NCBI RefSeq assembly: GCF_947495285.1
Contig: NZ_CANLXZ010000005.1
Coordinates: forward strand, 62,001 to 126,000
Origin: an uncultured Nonlabens sp.
GTDB lineage: Bacteria > Bacteroidota > Bacteroidia > Flavobacteriales > Flavobacteriaceae
Direction of reading: 5' to 3'
DNA length: 64,000 nt
The translations under genes and the position numbers were made by a program. Below the pieces are notes generated by a model. It was not told the DNA's origin, did not search any database, and was given only the letters and a program-made list of their open reading frames with translations. Below, piece after piece: positions 46,920 through 55,104 of the stretch (position 1 is its first letter; each line of letters starts with the position of its first letter).

Positions 46920-48011
46920 ATGAAAATTAAAGATGTTATTTCACATCTAGAACAACTTGCTCCTAGACACTATGCCGAAGATTTTGATAACACAGGATTA
47001 TTAACCGGTGATAAAAACACCGCTCTATCAGGAATCCTAGTAACTCTAGACTGTTTAGAAAACGTTGTAGATGAGGCTATTGAAAAAAATTGTAATCTAA
47101 TTGTGAGTTTTCATCCCATTATATTTTCTGGATTAAAACATTTACAACCTAGCGATTATGTGCGCAGCACAGTTGTTAAGGCTATCAAAAACGACATAGC
47201 CATATATGCTACTCATACAGCTCTAGACGTCACAAAAGGTGGTGTAAGCTATAGAATGGCTCAGGAAATGGGACTCAACAACGTAAAAACACTCCTTCCT
47301 AAATCTCAATTAATAAAAAAAATGGTTACCTATATACCTTCCCACTCCTTTGAAGAGGTTAAGGAAGCCTTATTTAATGCCGGCGCAGGCTCCTTAGGTA
47401 ATTATACAGAATGTAGTTTTTCTGTTTCGGGCACAGGCACATTTAAAGGAAATGAAGATAGTAATCCTAAAATCGGAGAAAAATTAAATCGAGAAAACGT
47501 AAAAGAAAAAATGCTCTCCATCACGTTTTTACCTCATCTAGAAAGCGCTATAAAAACCGCATTAATCCATAGTCATCCATATGAAGAGGTATCTTTTGAG
47601 ATTTCAACGCTAGAAAACAACTACCAAAACATAGGAATGGGGACCATCGGTGAGCTGCCAGAAAGCTTGAGCCCAGAAGAATTTTTACAAAAAACAAAGA
47701 CCGTATTTAATACTGGGGTTGTTAGAAGCTCGCTTTCGCGAAAGCGGAACATTAAAAAAGTCGCTCTACTAGGAGGCTCTGGAGCATTTGCAATAAAAAA
47801 CGCGATTCAATCTGGTGCTGACGCATACATCACAGCAGATCTCAAGTATCATGATTTCTTTCACGGCCAAGACATCCTATTATGTGATGTGGGACATTAT
47901 GAAAGCGAGCAGTTTACAAAAAACCTTTTACATGAATATCTTACAGAAAAATTTAGTAGTTTTGCAGTCCTTTGTGCACAAGCGCGAACAAACCCAGTTA
48001 ATTATTTTTAA
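46920..48011 (+). CDS. Nif3-like dinuclear metal centre protein (GTP cyclohydrolase I type 2 family)
   Basis: 363 residues, the long form with an inserted PII-like middle domain. Motifs: MKIKDVISHLEQLAPRHYAEDFDNTGLL, VSFHPIIFSGLKHL with a metal-binding His, ATHTALDV, and late GGSGAFAIKNAIQSGADAYITAD and DVGHYESE, which supply the remaining metal ligands. The function is not settled despite the GTP cyclohydrolase annotation. A palindrome copy at 47731 encodes SLSRKRN. Followed after three bases by the coiled-coil gene, a conserved pair. Confidence 0.92.
   Translation: MKIKDVISHLEQLAPRHYAEDFDNTGLLTGDKNTALSGILVTLDCLENVVDEAIEKNCNLIVSFHPIIFSGLKHLQPSDYVRSTVVKAIKNDIAIYATHTALDVTKGGVSYRMAQEMGLNNVKTLLPKSQLIKKMVTYIPSHSFEEVKEALFNAGAGSLGNYTECSFSVSGTGTFKGNEDSNPKIGEKLNRENVKEKMLSITFLPHLESAIKTALIHSHPYEEVSFEISTLENNYQNIGMGTIGELPESLSPEEFLQKTKTVFNTGVVRSSLSRKRNIKKVALLGGSGAFAIKNAIQSGADAYITADLKYHDFFHGQDILLCDVGHYESEQFTKNLLHEYLTEKFSSFAVLCAQARTNPVNYF
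47731..47746. repeat. 16-bp palindrome, copy 10
   Basis: Perfect copy inside the Nif3-like gene, read as LSRKR. Confidence 0.97.
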
Positions 48012-48014
48012 AAG

Positions 48015-48797
48015 ATGGCAAAAAAGACCGAGGCTACTGTAGAAGATAAGTTAAGAGAACTTTACAATCTACAATTAATCGACTCTAGAATAGATGAGAT
48101 ACGCAATGTGCGTGGTGAATTACCTCTAGAAGTACAAGATCTTGAAGATGAAGTAGAAGGATTAAAAACTCGACTGTCTAAATTAGACGCACATTCTGAT
48201 GAACTTAGTGAAAACATTAAGTCCAAAAAGAATTTAATTGAAGAGGCTAAAGCCCTGATTACAAAATATACAGATCAACAAAAAAACGTACGTAACAACC
48301 GCGAGTTCAATTCTCTTTCTAAAGAAATGGAATTTCAAGAACTAGAAATAGAACTTGCCGAAAAACACATACGTGAGTTCAAAGCGCAAATAGAGCAACA
48401 AAAAGAGGTTATCGATAAAAGTAAGAAGCGTCTTACTGATAAAACTGACCACTTAAAGCACAAAAAATCTGAACTAGAAGAGATCCTTAAGGAAACTCAA
48501 AAGGAAGAAGAAAATCTATTAAACATGAGTGATGAGCATGCAAAATCAATCGAAGAAAGATTGATCAAAGCATACACTCGTATAAGGACTAGTGTAAAAA
48601 ATGGTCTTGCTGTTGTACCCATTGAAAGAGGTGCTTCTGGTGGTTCTTACTTTACCATACCACCACAGGTACAAGTAGAAATCGCAAGCCGCAAGAAGAT
48701 CATCACAGACGAGCACTCTGGTAGAATTCTTGTAGATGCTGCTCTTGCCTATGAACAGGTTGAAAAAATGAATAAAGTTTTTTCTAAATTGCAGTAA
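48015..48797 (+). CDS. Coiled-coil C4 zinc-ribbon family protein with substituted zinc ligands
   Basis: 260 residues, mostly a long antiparallel coiled coil (about 10-180). The C-terminal domain aligns with the zinc-ribbon family (CdsZ/CT398-like), in which ligands form CGGC and CEHC. Here the corresponding segments are SGGSYFTIPPQ and DEHSGRILVD, so all four cysteines are replaced and zinc binding is unlikely. It overlaps no neighbour but follows the Nif3-like gene by three bases. The role in Bacteroidota is regulatory at best and unproven here. Confidence 0.85.
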   Translation: MAKKTEATVEDKLRELYNLQLIDSRIDEIRNVRGELPLEVQDLEDEVEGLKTRLSKLDAHSDELSENIKSKKNLIEEAKALITKYTDQQKNVRNNREFNSLSKEMEFQELEIELAEKHIREFKAQIEQQKEVIDKSKKRLTDKTDHLKHKKSELEEILKETQKEEENLLNMSDEHAKSIEERLIKAYTRIRTSVKNGLAVVPIERGASGGSYFTIPPQVQVEIASRKKIITDEHSGRILVDAALAYEQVEKMNKVFSKLQ

Positions 48798-48817
48798 AAT
48801 TTTCACGCATAATAATC

Positions 48818-48850
48818 ATCCCTTTATTTAAAAATAAAGGGATTTTTTTT
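48818..48850 (+). terminator. Intrinsic terminator after the coiled-coil zinc-ribbon gene
   Basis: ATCCCTTTATTT (48818-48829) pairs with AAATAAAGGGAT (48832-48843), followed by eight T. It lies 20 bases after the stop codon and before msrA. Confidence 0.9.
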
Positions 48851-48919
48851 TATTTAACCCTTTTTTAATACACTACTTAGATAGCTAATCCTATTTTTAT
48901 TATCTAAATAACATGAGAT

Positions 48920-49573
48920 ATGAAAATAATATCAATTTTAATTATAATGTTTCTTGCATCTAATTGTAGTGAACAAAATAAAAATACCGCACAAACAGCT
49001 GTGAACACTGACCCAATTGAGGTCCCTGTACAACAAGGTCTAGAAAGAGCTTATTTTGCGAGTGGATGTTTCTGGTGTGTAGAAGAAGTCTATGAAGGCG
49101 TAATAGGTGTTAGTGAATCCGTTTCTGGCTACTCTGGTGGCCATACTAAAAACCCTACTTATGAAGACAGTAATACTGGTAAAACTGGACATGCTGAAAC
49201 TAATGAAATTATATACGACCCAAGCGTCGTTTCTTTTAAAACACTAGTAGACGTTTACTTTGCTTCTCAAAACATAGAACAAGTTAACGGTCAGGGTCCA
49301 GATCATGGCTCTCAATATAGAAGTATTATCTTTTATCAAAATGATAATCAGAAAAAAATTATTGAAGACAAAATAACTAAATTAACAGAAGAAGGTTACC
49401 ATGTAGGAGCCCAAGTAAAACCCTTTCAAAAATTCTGGATTGCAGAGGACTACCATCAAGACTACGCAAAACTGCACCCTACCCACAGTTATATAAGAGG
49501 AGTATCTATCCCTCGATTCAAAAAGTTTGCTCAAAAAATGCCGCAAGTTATTAAGCCAGAAGCTCAACATTAA
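48920..49573 (+). CDS. msrA: Peptide methionine sulfoxide reductase MsrA, predicted lipoprotein
   Basis: 217 residues. A lipoprotein signal (FLASNC, Cys near 16) and about 20 linker residues precede the MsrA domain: YFASGCFWCVEEVYEG with the catalytic Cys, GYSGGHTKNPTYEDSNTGKTGHAE, and the C-terminal EDYHQDYAKLHPTHSYIRG. It reduces methionine-S-sulfoxide in envelope proteins. The signal makes it an exported form; MsrA in many bacteria is cytoplasmic. Confidence 0.93.
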   Translation: MKIISILIIMFLASNCSEQNKNTAQTAVNTDPIEVPVQQGLERAYFASGCFWCVEEVYEGVIGVSESVSGYSGGHTKNPTYEDSNTGKTGHAETNEIIYDPSVVSFKTLVDVYFASQNIEQVNGQGPDHGSQYRSIIFYQNDNQKKIIEDKITKLTEEGYHVGAQVKPFQKFWIAEDYHQDYAKLHPTHSYIRGVSIPRFKKFAQKMPQVIKPEAQH

Positions 49574-49605
49574 AAGTAAAACAAATTATTTATCTTAAGA
49601 GAAAC

Positions 49606-49635
49606 TTGCTCCTTTCAAGATTTTAATTACATTTG
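49606..49635 (+). promoter_or_regulatory. Promoter of the asn leader and asnB
   Basis: TTG (49606-49608), 19 bases, then TACATTTG (49628-49635). It is a full consensus match and ends five bases before the leader ATG, so the mRNA probably begins at or next to that codon. Confidence 0.8.
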
Positions 49636-49640
49636 TATAT

Positions 49641-49691
49641 ATGTCATTAAATAATAATATCAGAATTAATAATAATTTTCTACAAAGGTAG
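49641..49691 (+). CDS. Asparagine-rich leader peptide of asnB
   Basis: A 16-codon ORF, MSLNNNIRINNNFLQR, with six asparagine codons (all AAT) in two runs of three. It starts five bases after the promoter box and ends 29 bases before an intrinsic terminator that precedes asnB. The segment AAGTAGA (49693-49699), just after the stop, is a perfect complement of TCTACTT (49727-49733) in the terminator 5' arm and loop. This is the layout of a ribosome-mediated attenuator: a ribosome waiting for Asn-tRNA would leave AAGTAGA free to disrupt the terminator, whereas one reaching the stop would cover it. Regulation is inferred. Confidence 0.75.
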   Translation: MSLNNNIRINNNFLQR

Positions 49692-49720
49692 GAAGTAGAA
49701 TCTGGTATTTTAATATATTC

Positions 49721-49750
49721 AAAAGGTCTACTTAACAGTAGACCTTTTTT
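49721..49750 (+). terminator. Attenuator terminator upstream of asnB
   Basis: AAAAGGTCTAC (49721-49731) and GTAGACCTTTT (49738-49748) form an eleven-pair stem with a six-base loop TTAACA, followed by T. It stands between leader and asnB (ATG 18 bases after). The sequence is nearly the same as the trp attenuator terminator at 51566. Confidence 0.92.
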
Positions 49751-49767
49751 CATTTAAAAAATAAATT

Positions 49768-51429
49768 ATGTGTGGAATTGTAGGAATGTTTCAGTTGAAA
49801 AAAGACAGCCAGGAGCAAAGAGAAAAAGTATTAGAATTATCTAAAAAGTTAAGACATCGTGGACCAGACTGGTCTGGAATCTATTGTGGTGATAACGCCA
49901 TACTAGCACACGAGAGGTTAACCATAGTAGATCCACAGTCTGGAGGGCAGCCACTTTATAGTCCTGATGGAAATGTAGTGCTAGCAGTTAACGGTGAGAT
50001 ATACAACCACCAGAGCTTGAGAGATAACTACAGTGATTATAAATTTAAAACAAAATCTGACTGCGAGGTAATCCTTGCCCTATATCAAGATAAAGGCGTC
50101 AACTTCATGGATGACCTTACTGGTATGTACGGATTTGCTTTATACGATAGTGAAAAAGATGTTTTCTTGTGCGCTAGAGATCATCAAGGTATCATACCTC
50201 TTTATTATGGTTATGACGAGTTAGGACAATTCTATGTAGCAAGCGAACTTAAAGCACTAGAAGGAACTTGCAATGAGATAGCTCCATTCCCACCTGGACA
50301 TTACTACTATAGTGAAACTGGTGAGTTTGTAAAATGGTACCACAGAGAATGGAAAGATTATGATACAGTAAAAGAAAACACTAGCTCTGTAACAGATCTT
50401 AAGCAAGCCATGGAAGACTCTGTACATAGACATTTAATGAGTGATGTCCCTTATGGAGTTTTATTATCTGGTGGACTAGATAGCTCTATAGTAAGTGCTG
50501 TTGCAAAAAAATACGCTGCAAAACGTATAGAATCAGGTGATAATAAAGACGCTTGGTGGCCTCAATTGCATTCATTTGCCATAGGTCTAGAAGGAAGTCC
50601 CGATCTAGCAGCTGCGCAAGAAGTGGCAGACCATATAGGTACCGTTCATCACAGCGTTAATTTCACAATTCAAGAAGGCCTAGACGCAATAAAAGACGTT
50701 GTGTATTTCCTAGAAACCTATGATGTCACTACCATTAGAGCGTCCACACCTATGTATCTTCTTGCACGCGTTATAAAATCCATGGGAATTAAAATGGTTC
50801 TATCTGGAGAAGGTAGTGATGAGATATTCGGAGGTTACTTATATTTTCACAAAGCACCTAGTGCAGAAGAATTTCATAAAGAAACCGTGCGTAAACTAGA
50901 TACCCTACATCTATATGATAACCTAAGAGCAAATAAATCTCTTGCAGCATGGGGAATTGAAGGTCGCGTACCATTCTTAGATAAAGAATTTATGGACGTT
51001 GCTATGAGACTCAATCCTAAAGATAAAATGTGTGGAAATGGAAAAATGGAAAAACATATTTTAAGAGAAGCATTTGAAGACTACCTACCTAAAAGTGTTG
51101 CCTGGAGACAGAAGGAACAATTCAGCGATGGCGTGGGATACAGCTGGATCGATACGTTAAAAGAAGTCGTAGAAGGTGTGGTCACTGATGAGATGATGGA
51201 GGCAGCTGCCTTTAAATTTAAGATCAATCCGCCACAGAATAAAGAAGAATATTATTACCGTAGTATTTTCTCAGAACACTTCCCTAGCGACGCTGCAGCG
51301 AGTTGTGTACCTTCTTTAAAATCAGTCGCTTGTTCTACTCCAGTAGCATTAGAATGGGACGAGGCTTTTAAAAATATGAATGACCCATCAGGACGTGCGG
51401 TAAGCGGTGTTCATGATGAAGGGTATTAA
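49768..51429 (+). CDS. asnB: Asparagine synthase B (glutamine-hydrolysing)
   Basis: 553 residues, the size of E. coli AsnB. The N-terminal glutaminase domain begins MCGIVGMF with the catalytic Cys2 exposed after Met removal, and has RHRGPDWSGIY and NGEIYNHQSL. The synthetase domain has the PP-loop SGGLDSSI (about residue 233) and SGEGSDEIFGGYLYFHKAP. It converts aspartate and glutamine to asparagine. It is preceded by an Asn-rich leader peptide and terminator and followed, 53 bases later, by the trp leader. Confidence 0.96.
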   Translation: MCGIVGMFQLKKDSQEQREKVLELSKKLRHRGPDWSGIYCGDNAILAHERLTIVDPQSGGQPLYSPDGNVVLAVNGEIYNHQSLRDNYSDYKFKTKSDCEVILALYQDKGVNFMDDLTGMYGFALYDSEKDVFLCARDHQGIIPLYYGYDELGQFYVASELKALEGTCNEIAPFPPGHYYYSETGEFVKWYHREWKDYDTVKENTSSVTDLKQAMEDSVHRHLMSDVPYGVLLSGGLDSSIVSAVAKKYAAKRIESGDNKDAWWPQLHSFAIGLEGSPDLAAAQEVADHIGTVHHSVNFTIQEGLDAIKDVVYFLETYDVTTIRASTPMYLLARVIKSMGIKMVLSGEGSDEIFGGYLYFHKAPSAEEFHKETVRKLDTLHLYDNLRANKSLAAWGIEGRVPFLDKEFMDVAMRLNPKDKMCGNGKMEKHILREAFEDYLPKSVAWRQKEQFSDGVGYSWIDTLKEVVEGVVTDEMMEAAAFKFKINPPQNKEEYYYRSIFSEHFPSDAAASCVPSLKSVACSTPVALEWDEAFKNMNDPSGRAVSGVHDEGY

Positions 51430-51444
51430 AAAAATGTAAAAAAG

Positions 51445-51475
51445 TTGTACTTTTCAAATAGCGTCACTACATTTG
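51445..51475 (+). promoter_or_regulatory. Promoter of the trp leader and operon
   Basis: TTG (51445-51447), 20 bases, then TACATTTG (51468-51475). It ends seven bases before the leader ATG. The transcript would start next to the leader ORF. Confidence 0.8.
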
Positions 51476-51482
51476 ACACATA

Positions 51483-51536
51483 ATGAAAATAACTAATCAT
51501 ACATGGTGGTGGAATTATACAGCTCAACAGCCGTAA
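51483..51536 (+). CDS. trpL: trp operon leader peptide
   Basis: A 17-codon ORF, MKITNHTWWWNYTAQQP, with three consecutive Trp codons (51504-51512). The stop-codon segment CCGTAAAGT (51531-51539) can pair with ACTTAACGG (51574-51582), which is the top of the terminator 5' arm and its loop, eight of nine bases. A ribosome stalled at the Trp codons leaves that segment free for antitermination; one at the stop covers it. This matches classical ribosome-mediated attenuation without a separate 1:2 hairpin. Only the pairing is seen; regulation is inferred. Confidence 0.85.
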   Translation: MKITNHTWWWNYTAQQP

Positions 51537-51565
51537 AGTCGCCATTATGTTTATTTATAAATGAG

Positions 51566-51597
51566 AAAGGTCTACTTAACGGTAGACCTTTTTTTAT
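51566..51597 (+). terminator. trp operon attenuator terminator
   Basis: AAAGGTCTAC (51566-51575) and GTAGACCTTT (51582-51591) form a ten-pair stem around TTAACG, followed by seven T. It lies 30 bases after the leader stop and 27 before trpE. Confidence 0.92.
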
Positions 51598-51623
51598 TTA
51601 AATGAATAAGTAAAATATATCTA

Positions 51624-53039
51624 ATGAACTCAGTTCTGAAATTACATAAAGCAAACACAACTCACAAAGTCATACTAGCAGACACGCTTACACCAGTTGC
51701 TATGTACATGAGGTTGAGGGATAAATACCCAAACAGCATTCTTTTAGAAAGTAATGAGTACGGACAGCGCAGTAATAGTTATTCTTTTATTTGCTGTAAC
51801 CCAGTTGCTACTTTTGAGGTAAATGACAAGGAGGTAAAATCTACTTTTCCAGATAACTCTATCAACACACAAGACTTCAGTTCTACCTTTGACCTTACTA
51901 CAGGTTTAAATGAATTTAAGAACTCTTTTGAAAAAGTAATAGATAACTTCCCATTCCCAACTAACGGACTTTTCGGATATCTTAGTTATGATGCTGTTCA
52001 ATTATTTGAAGATTTAGAGTTTCGCTTTCGCGAAAGCGATACCAACAACATACCTCTTGCCTACTATCAAGTATTTCAAAATGTAATCGTTTTTGATCAT
52101 TACCATAATCAACTTTATGTATTTGATCATCAATATTCAAATTTTGAATCAAAACTAGATGAAATAGTAGCAGTAATTAATCATCGTGATGTTGCAAACT
52201 ATAGTTTTAAATGTACAGAAGAGGAGTCTTCTGAAATGACAGATAATGATTTCAAAAAGCTTGTAGAAAAAGGTAAGGAACACTGCCGTAGAGGTGATGT
52301 TTTTCAAATCGTTCTATCTAGAAAATTTGAACAACCCTTTAAAGGTGACGACTTTAATGTATACAGACAGTTAAGAGCTATAAATCCTAGTCCTTATTTA
52401 TTTTATTTTGATTATGGGAATTTTAGAATATTCGGTTCTTCTCCAGAGGCACAGTTATTAATATCAGATACTAAAGCTAGTATTCAACCTATTGCCGGCA
52501 CTTATAAAAGAACCGGAAACGATATTGCAGATTTAAAGGCCGCCGAAGAATTAAAAAAAGACCCTAAAGAAACTGCAGAGCATATCATGCTGGTAGACCT
52601 CGCTAGAAATGACCTGAGTCGTCATGCTAGAAACGTAAAGGTAGAAGATTATCAAAACATACATTTCTATTCTCATGTCATACATATGGTAAGTAAAGTA
52701 AGCGGTACCATTAATGAAAGTGATAAAATTAAACTGATAGGAGATACATTCCCTGCAGGTACACTAAGTGGCGCTCCTAAATATAGAGCAATGCAACTCA
52801 TTGATCAGTACGAAAGCTCTTCTAGAGAATTTTATGGTGGTGCTATAGGTTACCTAGGTTTTGACGGTAATTTTAATCACGCCATAATCATTAGAAGTAT
52901 ATTATCACGCAATAATAAGTTATTATTTAGAGCAGGTGCTGGCGTGGTCGTAGAAAGTAATTTAGAAAACGAGATGCAAGAAGTTTACAATAAGACTAAC
53001 GCACTACGCAGTGCTATAAATAAAGCAAATCAATATTAA
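51624..53039 (+). CDS. trpE: Anthranilate synthase component I
   Basis: 471 residues. An N-terminal regulatory region with LLESNEYGQR near residue 40 corresponds to the LLES tryptophan-binding motif, implying feedback inhibition. The chorismate-binding domain has GDVFQIVLSRKFEQP, IAGTYKRTG, AEHIMLVDLARNDLSRHA and TFPAGTLSGAPKYRAM. With TrpG it makes anthranilate from chorismate and glutamine. A palindrome copy at 52023 encodes RFRES around residue 135. First structural gene after the attenuator. Confidence 0.96.
   Translation: MNSVLKLHKANTTHKVILADTLTPVAMYMRLRDKYPNSILLESNEYGQRSNSYSFICCNPVATFEVNDKEVKSTFPDNSINTQDFSSTFDLTTGLNEFKNSFEKVIDNFPFPTNGLFGYLSYDAVQLFEDLEFRFRESDTNNIPLAYYQVFQNVIVFDHYHNQLYVFDHQYSNFESKLDEIVAVINHRDVANYSFKCTEEESSEMTDNDFKKLVEKGKEHCRRGDVFQIVLSRKFEQPFKGDDFNVYRQLRAINPSPYLFYFDYGNFRIFGSSPEAQLLISDTKASIQPIAGTYKRTGNDIADLKAAEELKKDPKETAEHIMLVDLARNDLSRHARNVKVEDYQNIHFYSHVIHMVSKVSGTINESDKIKLIGDTFPAGTLSGAPKYRAMQLIDQYESSSREFYGGAIGYLGFDGNFNHAIIIRSILSRNNKLLFRAGAGVVVESNLENEMQEVYNKTNALRSAINKANQY
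52023..52038. repeat. 16-bp palindrome, copy 11
   Basis: Perfect copy inside trpE, read as RFRES. Confidence 0.97.
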
Positions 53040-53041
53040 TC

Positions 53042-53545
53042 ATGAAATTAAGATATTTATCAATCGCTCTTCTTTCTTTTAATTTTCTATTATTCTCGTG
53101 TCAGGATAGTAAGAAAGAAGACTTGATCGACATTAAAATAGTTAAAAAAGATGGTAAGCTTGTTTTCCAGTACCTACCTAATTTAACGTTTAATAATGCA
53201 GTCGATAGTGCTGCAACATTGTTCGACAATAAAGATTTTTACAGAATAATGTCTAGCGAGATCAAAGTAGCCCCACCTATTTATCAAAATGAAGCTTTTA
53301 AAGTCAGAGTTTTTAATAGAAGTTATTTTTCAGAAAACAGTTACCGATATGGATTTCTTGTAAGAACCTATACTAAAAATGGTAAAATAAAAGATGAAAT
53401 GGTAATCGCCTCTACTCTTAATGGATTACAATGTGAAGGAAAAGTAACTGCAGACTTAAGAATAATAACCACCTGTCCAGGTGGTGAAGAGACTATAGCA
53501 CAAATAGAAACTGATGGTACAATTAAAACTTTAAAAGATGAATAA
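53042..53545 (+). CDS. Putative lipoprotein inside the trp operon
   Basis: 167 residues with a lipoprotein signal (FLLFSC, Cys near 20). It sits two bases after trpE and overlaps trpG by eight, so it is translated within the trp transcript. The body has beta-rich segments (GKLVFQYLPNLTFNNA, KIKDEMVIASTLNGLQ) and a CEGK...TTCPGG cysteine pair that could form a disulfide in the periplasm. I recognise no family and no link to tryptophan synthesis. Confidence 0.75.
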   Translation: MKLRYLSIALLSFNFLLFSCQDSKKEDLIDIKIVKKDGKLVFQYLPNLTFNNAVDSAATLFDNKDFYRIMSSEIKVAPPIYQNEAFKVRVFNRSYFSENSYRYGFLVRTYTKNGKIKDEMVIASTLNGLQCEGKVTADLRIITTCPGGEETIAQIETDGTIKTLKDE

Positions 53546-54107
53546 GAGATTATTATTAATAGATAACTATGATTCTTTTACATATAATCTAGTCCACTAC
53601 CTAGAAGAACTAGGCGCTCAACTCACTGTAGTGCGCAATGATCAAATCACACCCCAAGAATGTGAGAATTATGATGCGGTAGTGCTATCTCCAGGACCAG
53701 GCATCCCCAACGAAGCTGGTAATTTAATAGCGATAATTAAGTACCTTAAAGATAAAAAACCACTTTTAGGGATTTGTCTAGGTCATCAAGCAATAACAGA
53801 GGTATTCGGTGGAGAGATTATAAACCTAGATAAAGTATATCACGGTATCTCTACAAATATGACACATAATGGTAATGAGATATTTAATCACATCGACACT
53901 AATTTTGATGCAGGACGTTACCATTCTTGGGCTGCACAAAATAGCAGTTTTCCAGATATTCTAGAAATCACAGCCACTGATGAAAACGGTCAAATTATGG
54001 CGCTTAAACATAAAGAGCTACCCATTTACGGCTTACAATTTCACCCAGAAAGTATCATGACACCGCAAGGAAAACAAATGCTTAAGAACTTTATAGAGAC
54101 TTTATAG
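53538..54107 (+). CDS. trpG: Anthranilate synthase component II (glutamine amidotransferase)
   Basis: 189 residues. Class I amidotransferase: LLIDNYDSFTYNLVHYLEELG, the oxyanion strand SPGPGIPNEAG, the catalytic Cys in LGICLGHQAITE and the His/Glu in FHPESIMTP. It supplies ammonia to TrpE and may also serve para-aminobenzoate synthase. The start overlaps the end of the lipoprotein gene by eight bases. Confidence 0.96.
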   Translation: MNKRLLLIDNYDSFTYNLVHYLEELGAQLTVVRNDQITPQECENYDAVVLSPGPGIPNEAGNLIAIIKYLKDKKPLLGICLGHQAITEVFGGEIINLDKVYHGISTNMTHNGNEIFNHIDTNFDAGRYHSWAAQNSSFPDILEITATDENGQIMALKHKELPIYGLQFHPESIMTPQGKQMLKNFIETL

Positions 54108-54108
54108 A

Positions 54109-55104
54109 ATGAAAGATATCTTAAATGAATTATTTAACCATCGCACGCTTTCTAGACTTGCTGCACATGATATTTTAACCGCAATAACTAGCGGTACTGT
54201 AAATGATGCTCAAATTGCTGCTTTCTTAACCGTATATGGAATGCGCAGTATTACTGTAGAAGAGTTAGCTGGATTTAGAGACGCCATGCTAGAACAAGCA
54301 AACCTTATAGATCTATCAGAATTTAATCCTATAGATTTGTGCGGGACTGGTGGTGATGGAAAAGACACTTTTAACATAAGTACACTAGCTAGTTTTCTAA
54401 CTGCTGGTGCAGGCGTCCCAGTTGCAAAACACGGTAACTATGGAGTAAGCTCAGTAAGTGGTTCTTCTAATGTTATGGAACATCTAGGATTTGTATTCAC
54501 AAATGATCATGATGTGCTAAGGAAACAAATTTCTGAGGCAAACATTACATTCTTACACGCACCATTATTTCATCCCGCGATGAAAGCTGTGGCTCCTATA
54601 AGAAAACAATTAGGTGTAAAAACATTTTTTAATATGCTGGGTCCATTAGTAAATCCCGCAAAACCTAAATTACAAAGTGTTGGGGTTTTCAACTTGCAGC
54701 TAGCTCGTAATTATGAGTACTTATTTCAGTCTGAAACAGGTAAGAAATACGCTATTCTTCATTCCCATGAAGGCTATGACGAGGTAAGTCTTACAGGAAA
54801 AGTACGACTAGCTAGAAACACAGGAGTAAGCGATCTATCGGCAAGTGATTTCGGCATGAAAGCATTAAAGCAGGCCGATATTTATGGTGGAGCTACCGTA
54901 GAAGAAGCAGCACATATTTTCATGAAAGTATTGGAAAACAAAGCGACCGAAGCACAAAAAAATGTAGTCATTGCAAATGCTGCAACTGCTATTTCTGTGG
55001 CTCGGGATTTAAACCTTCATCAAGCAGCTATAGCAGCTAGAGAATCTCTAGAGTCTGGAAAAGCACTGAACAGTTTTAAACGCTTACAAAACGTTCAAAG
55101 GTAG
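54109..55104 (+). CDS. trpD: Anthranilate phosphoribosyltransferase
   Basis: 331 residues. PRPP-binding GTGGDGKDTFNISTLAS (about 78-94) and KHGNYGVSSVSGSSNVMEHLG, plus FNMLGPLVNPAKP. It makes phosphoribosyl anthranilate. One base after trpG; followed by an 80-base gap to trpC. Confidence 0.96.
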   Translation: MKDILNELFNHRTLSRLAAHDILTAITSGTVNDAQIAAFLTVYGMRSITVEELAGFRDAMLEQANLIDLSEFNPIDLCGTGGDGKDTFNISTLASFLTAGAGVPVAKHGNYGVSSVSGSSNVMEHLGFVFTNDHDVLRKQISEANITFLHAPLFHPAMKAVAPIRKQLGVKTFFNMLGPLVNPAKPKLQSVGVFNLQLARNYEYLFQSETGKKYAILHSHEGYDEVSLTGKVRLARNTGVSDLSASDFGMKALKQADIYGGATVEEAAHIFMKVLENKATEAQKNVVIANAATAISVARDLNLHQAAIAARESLESGKALNSFKRLQNVQR

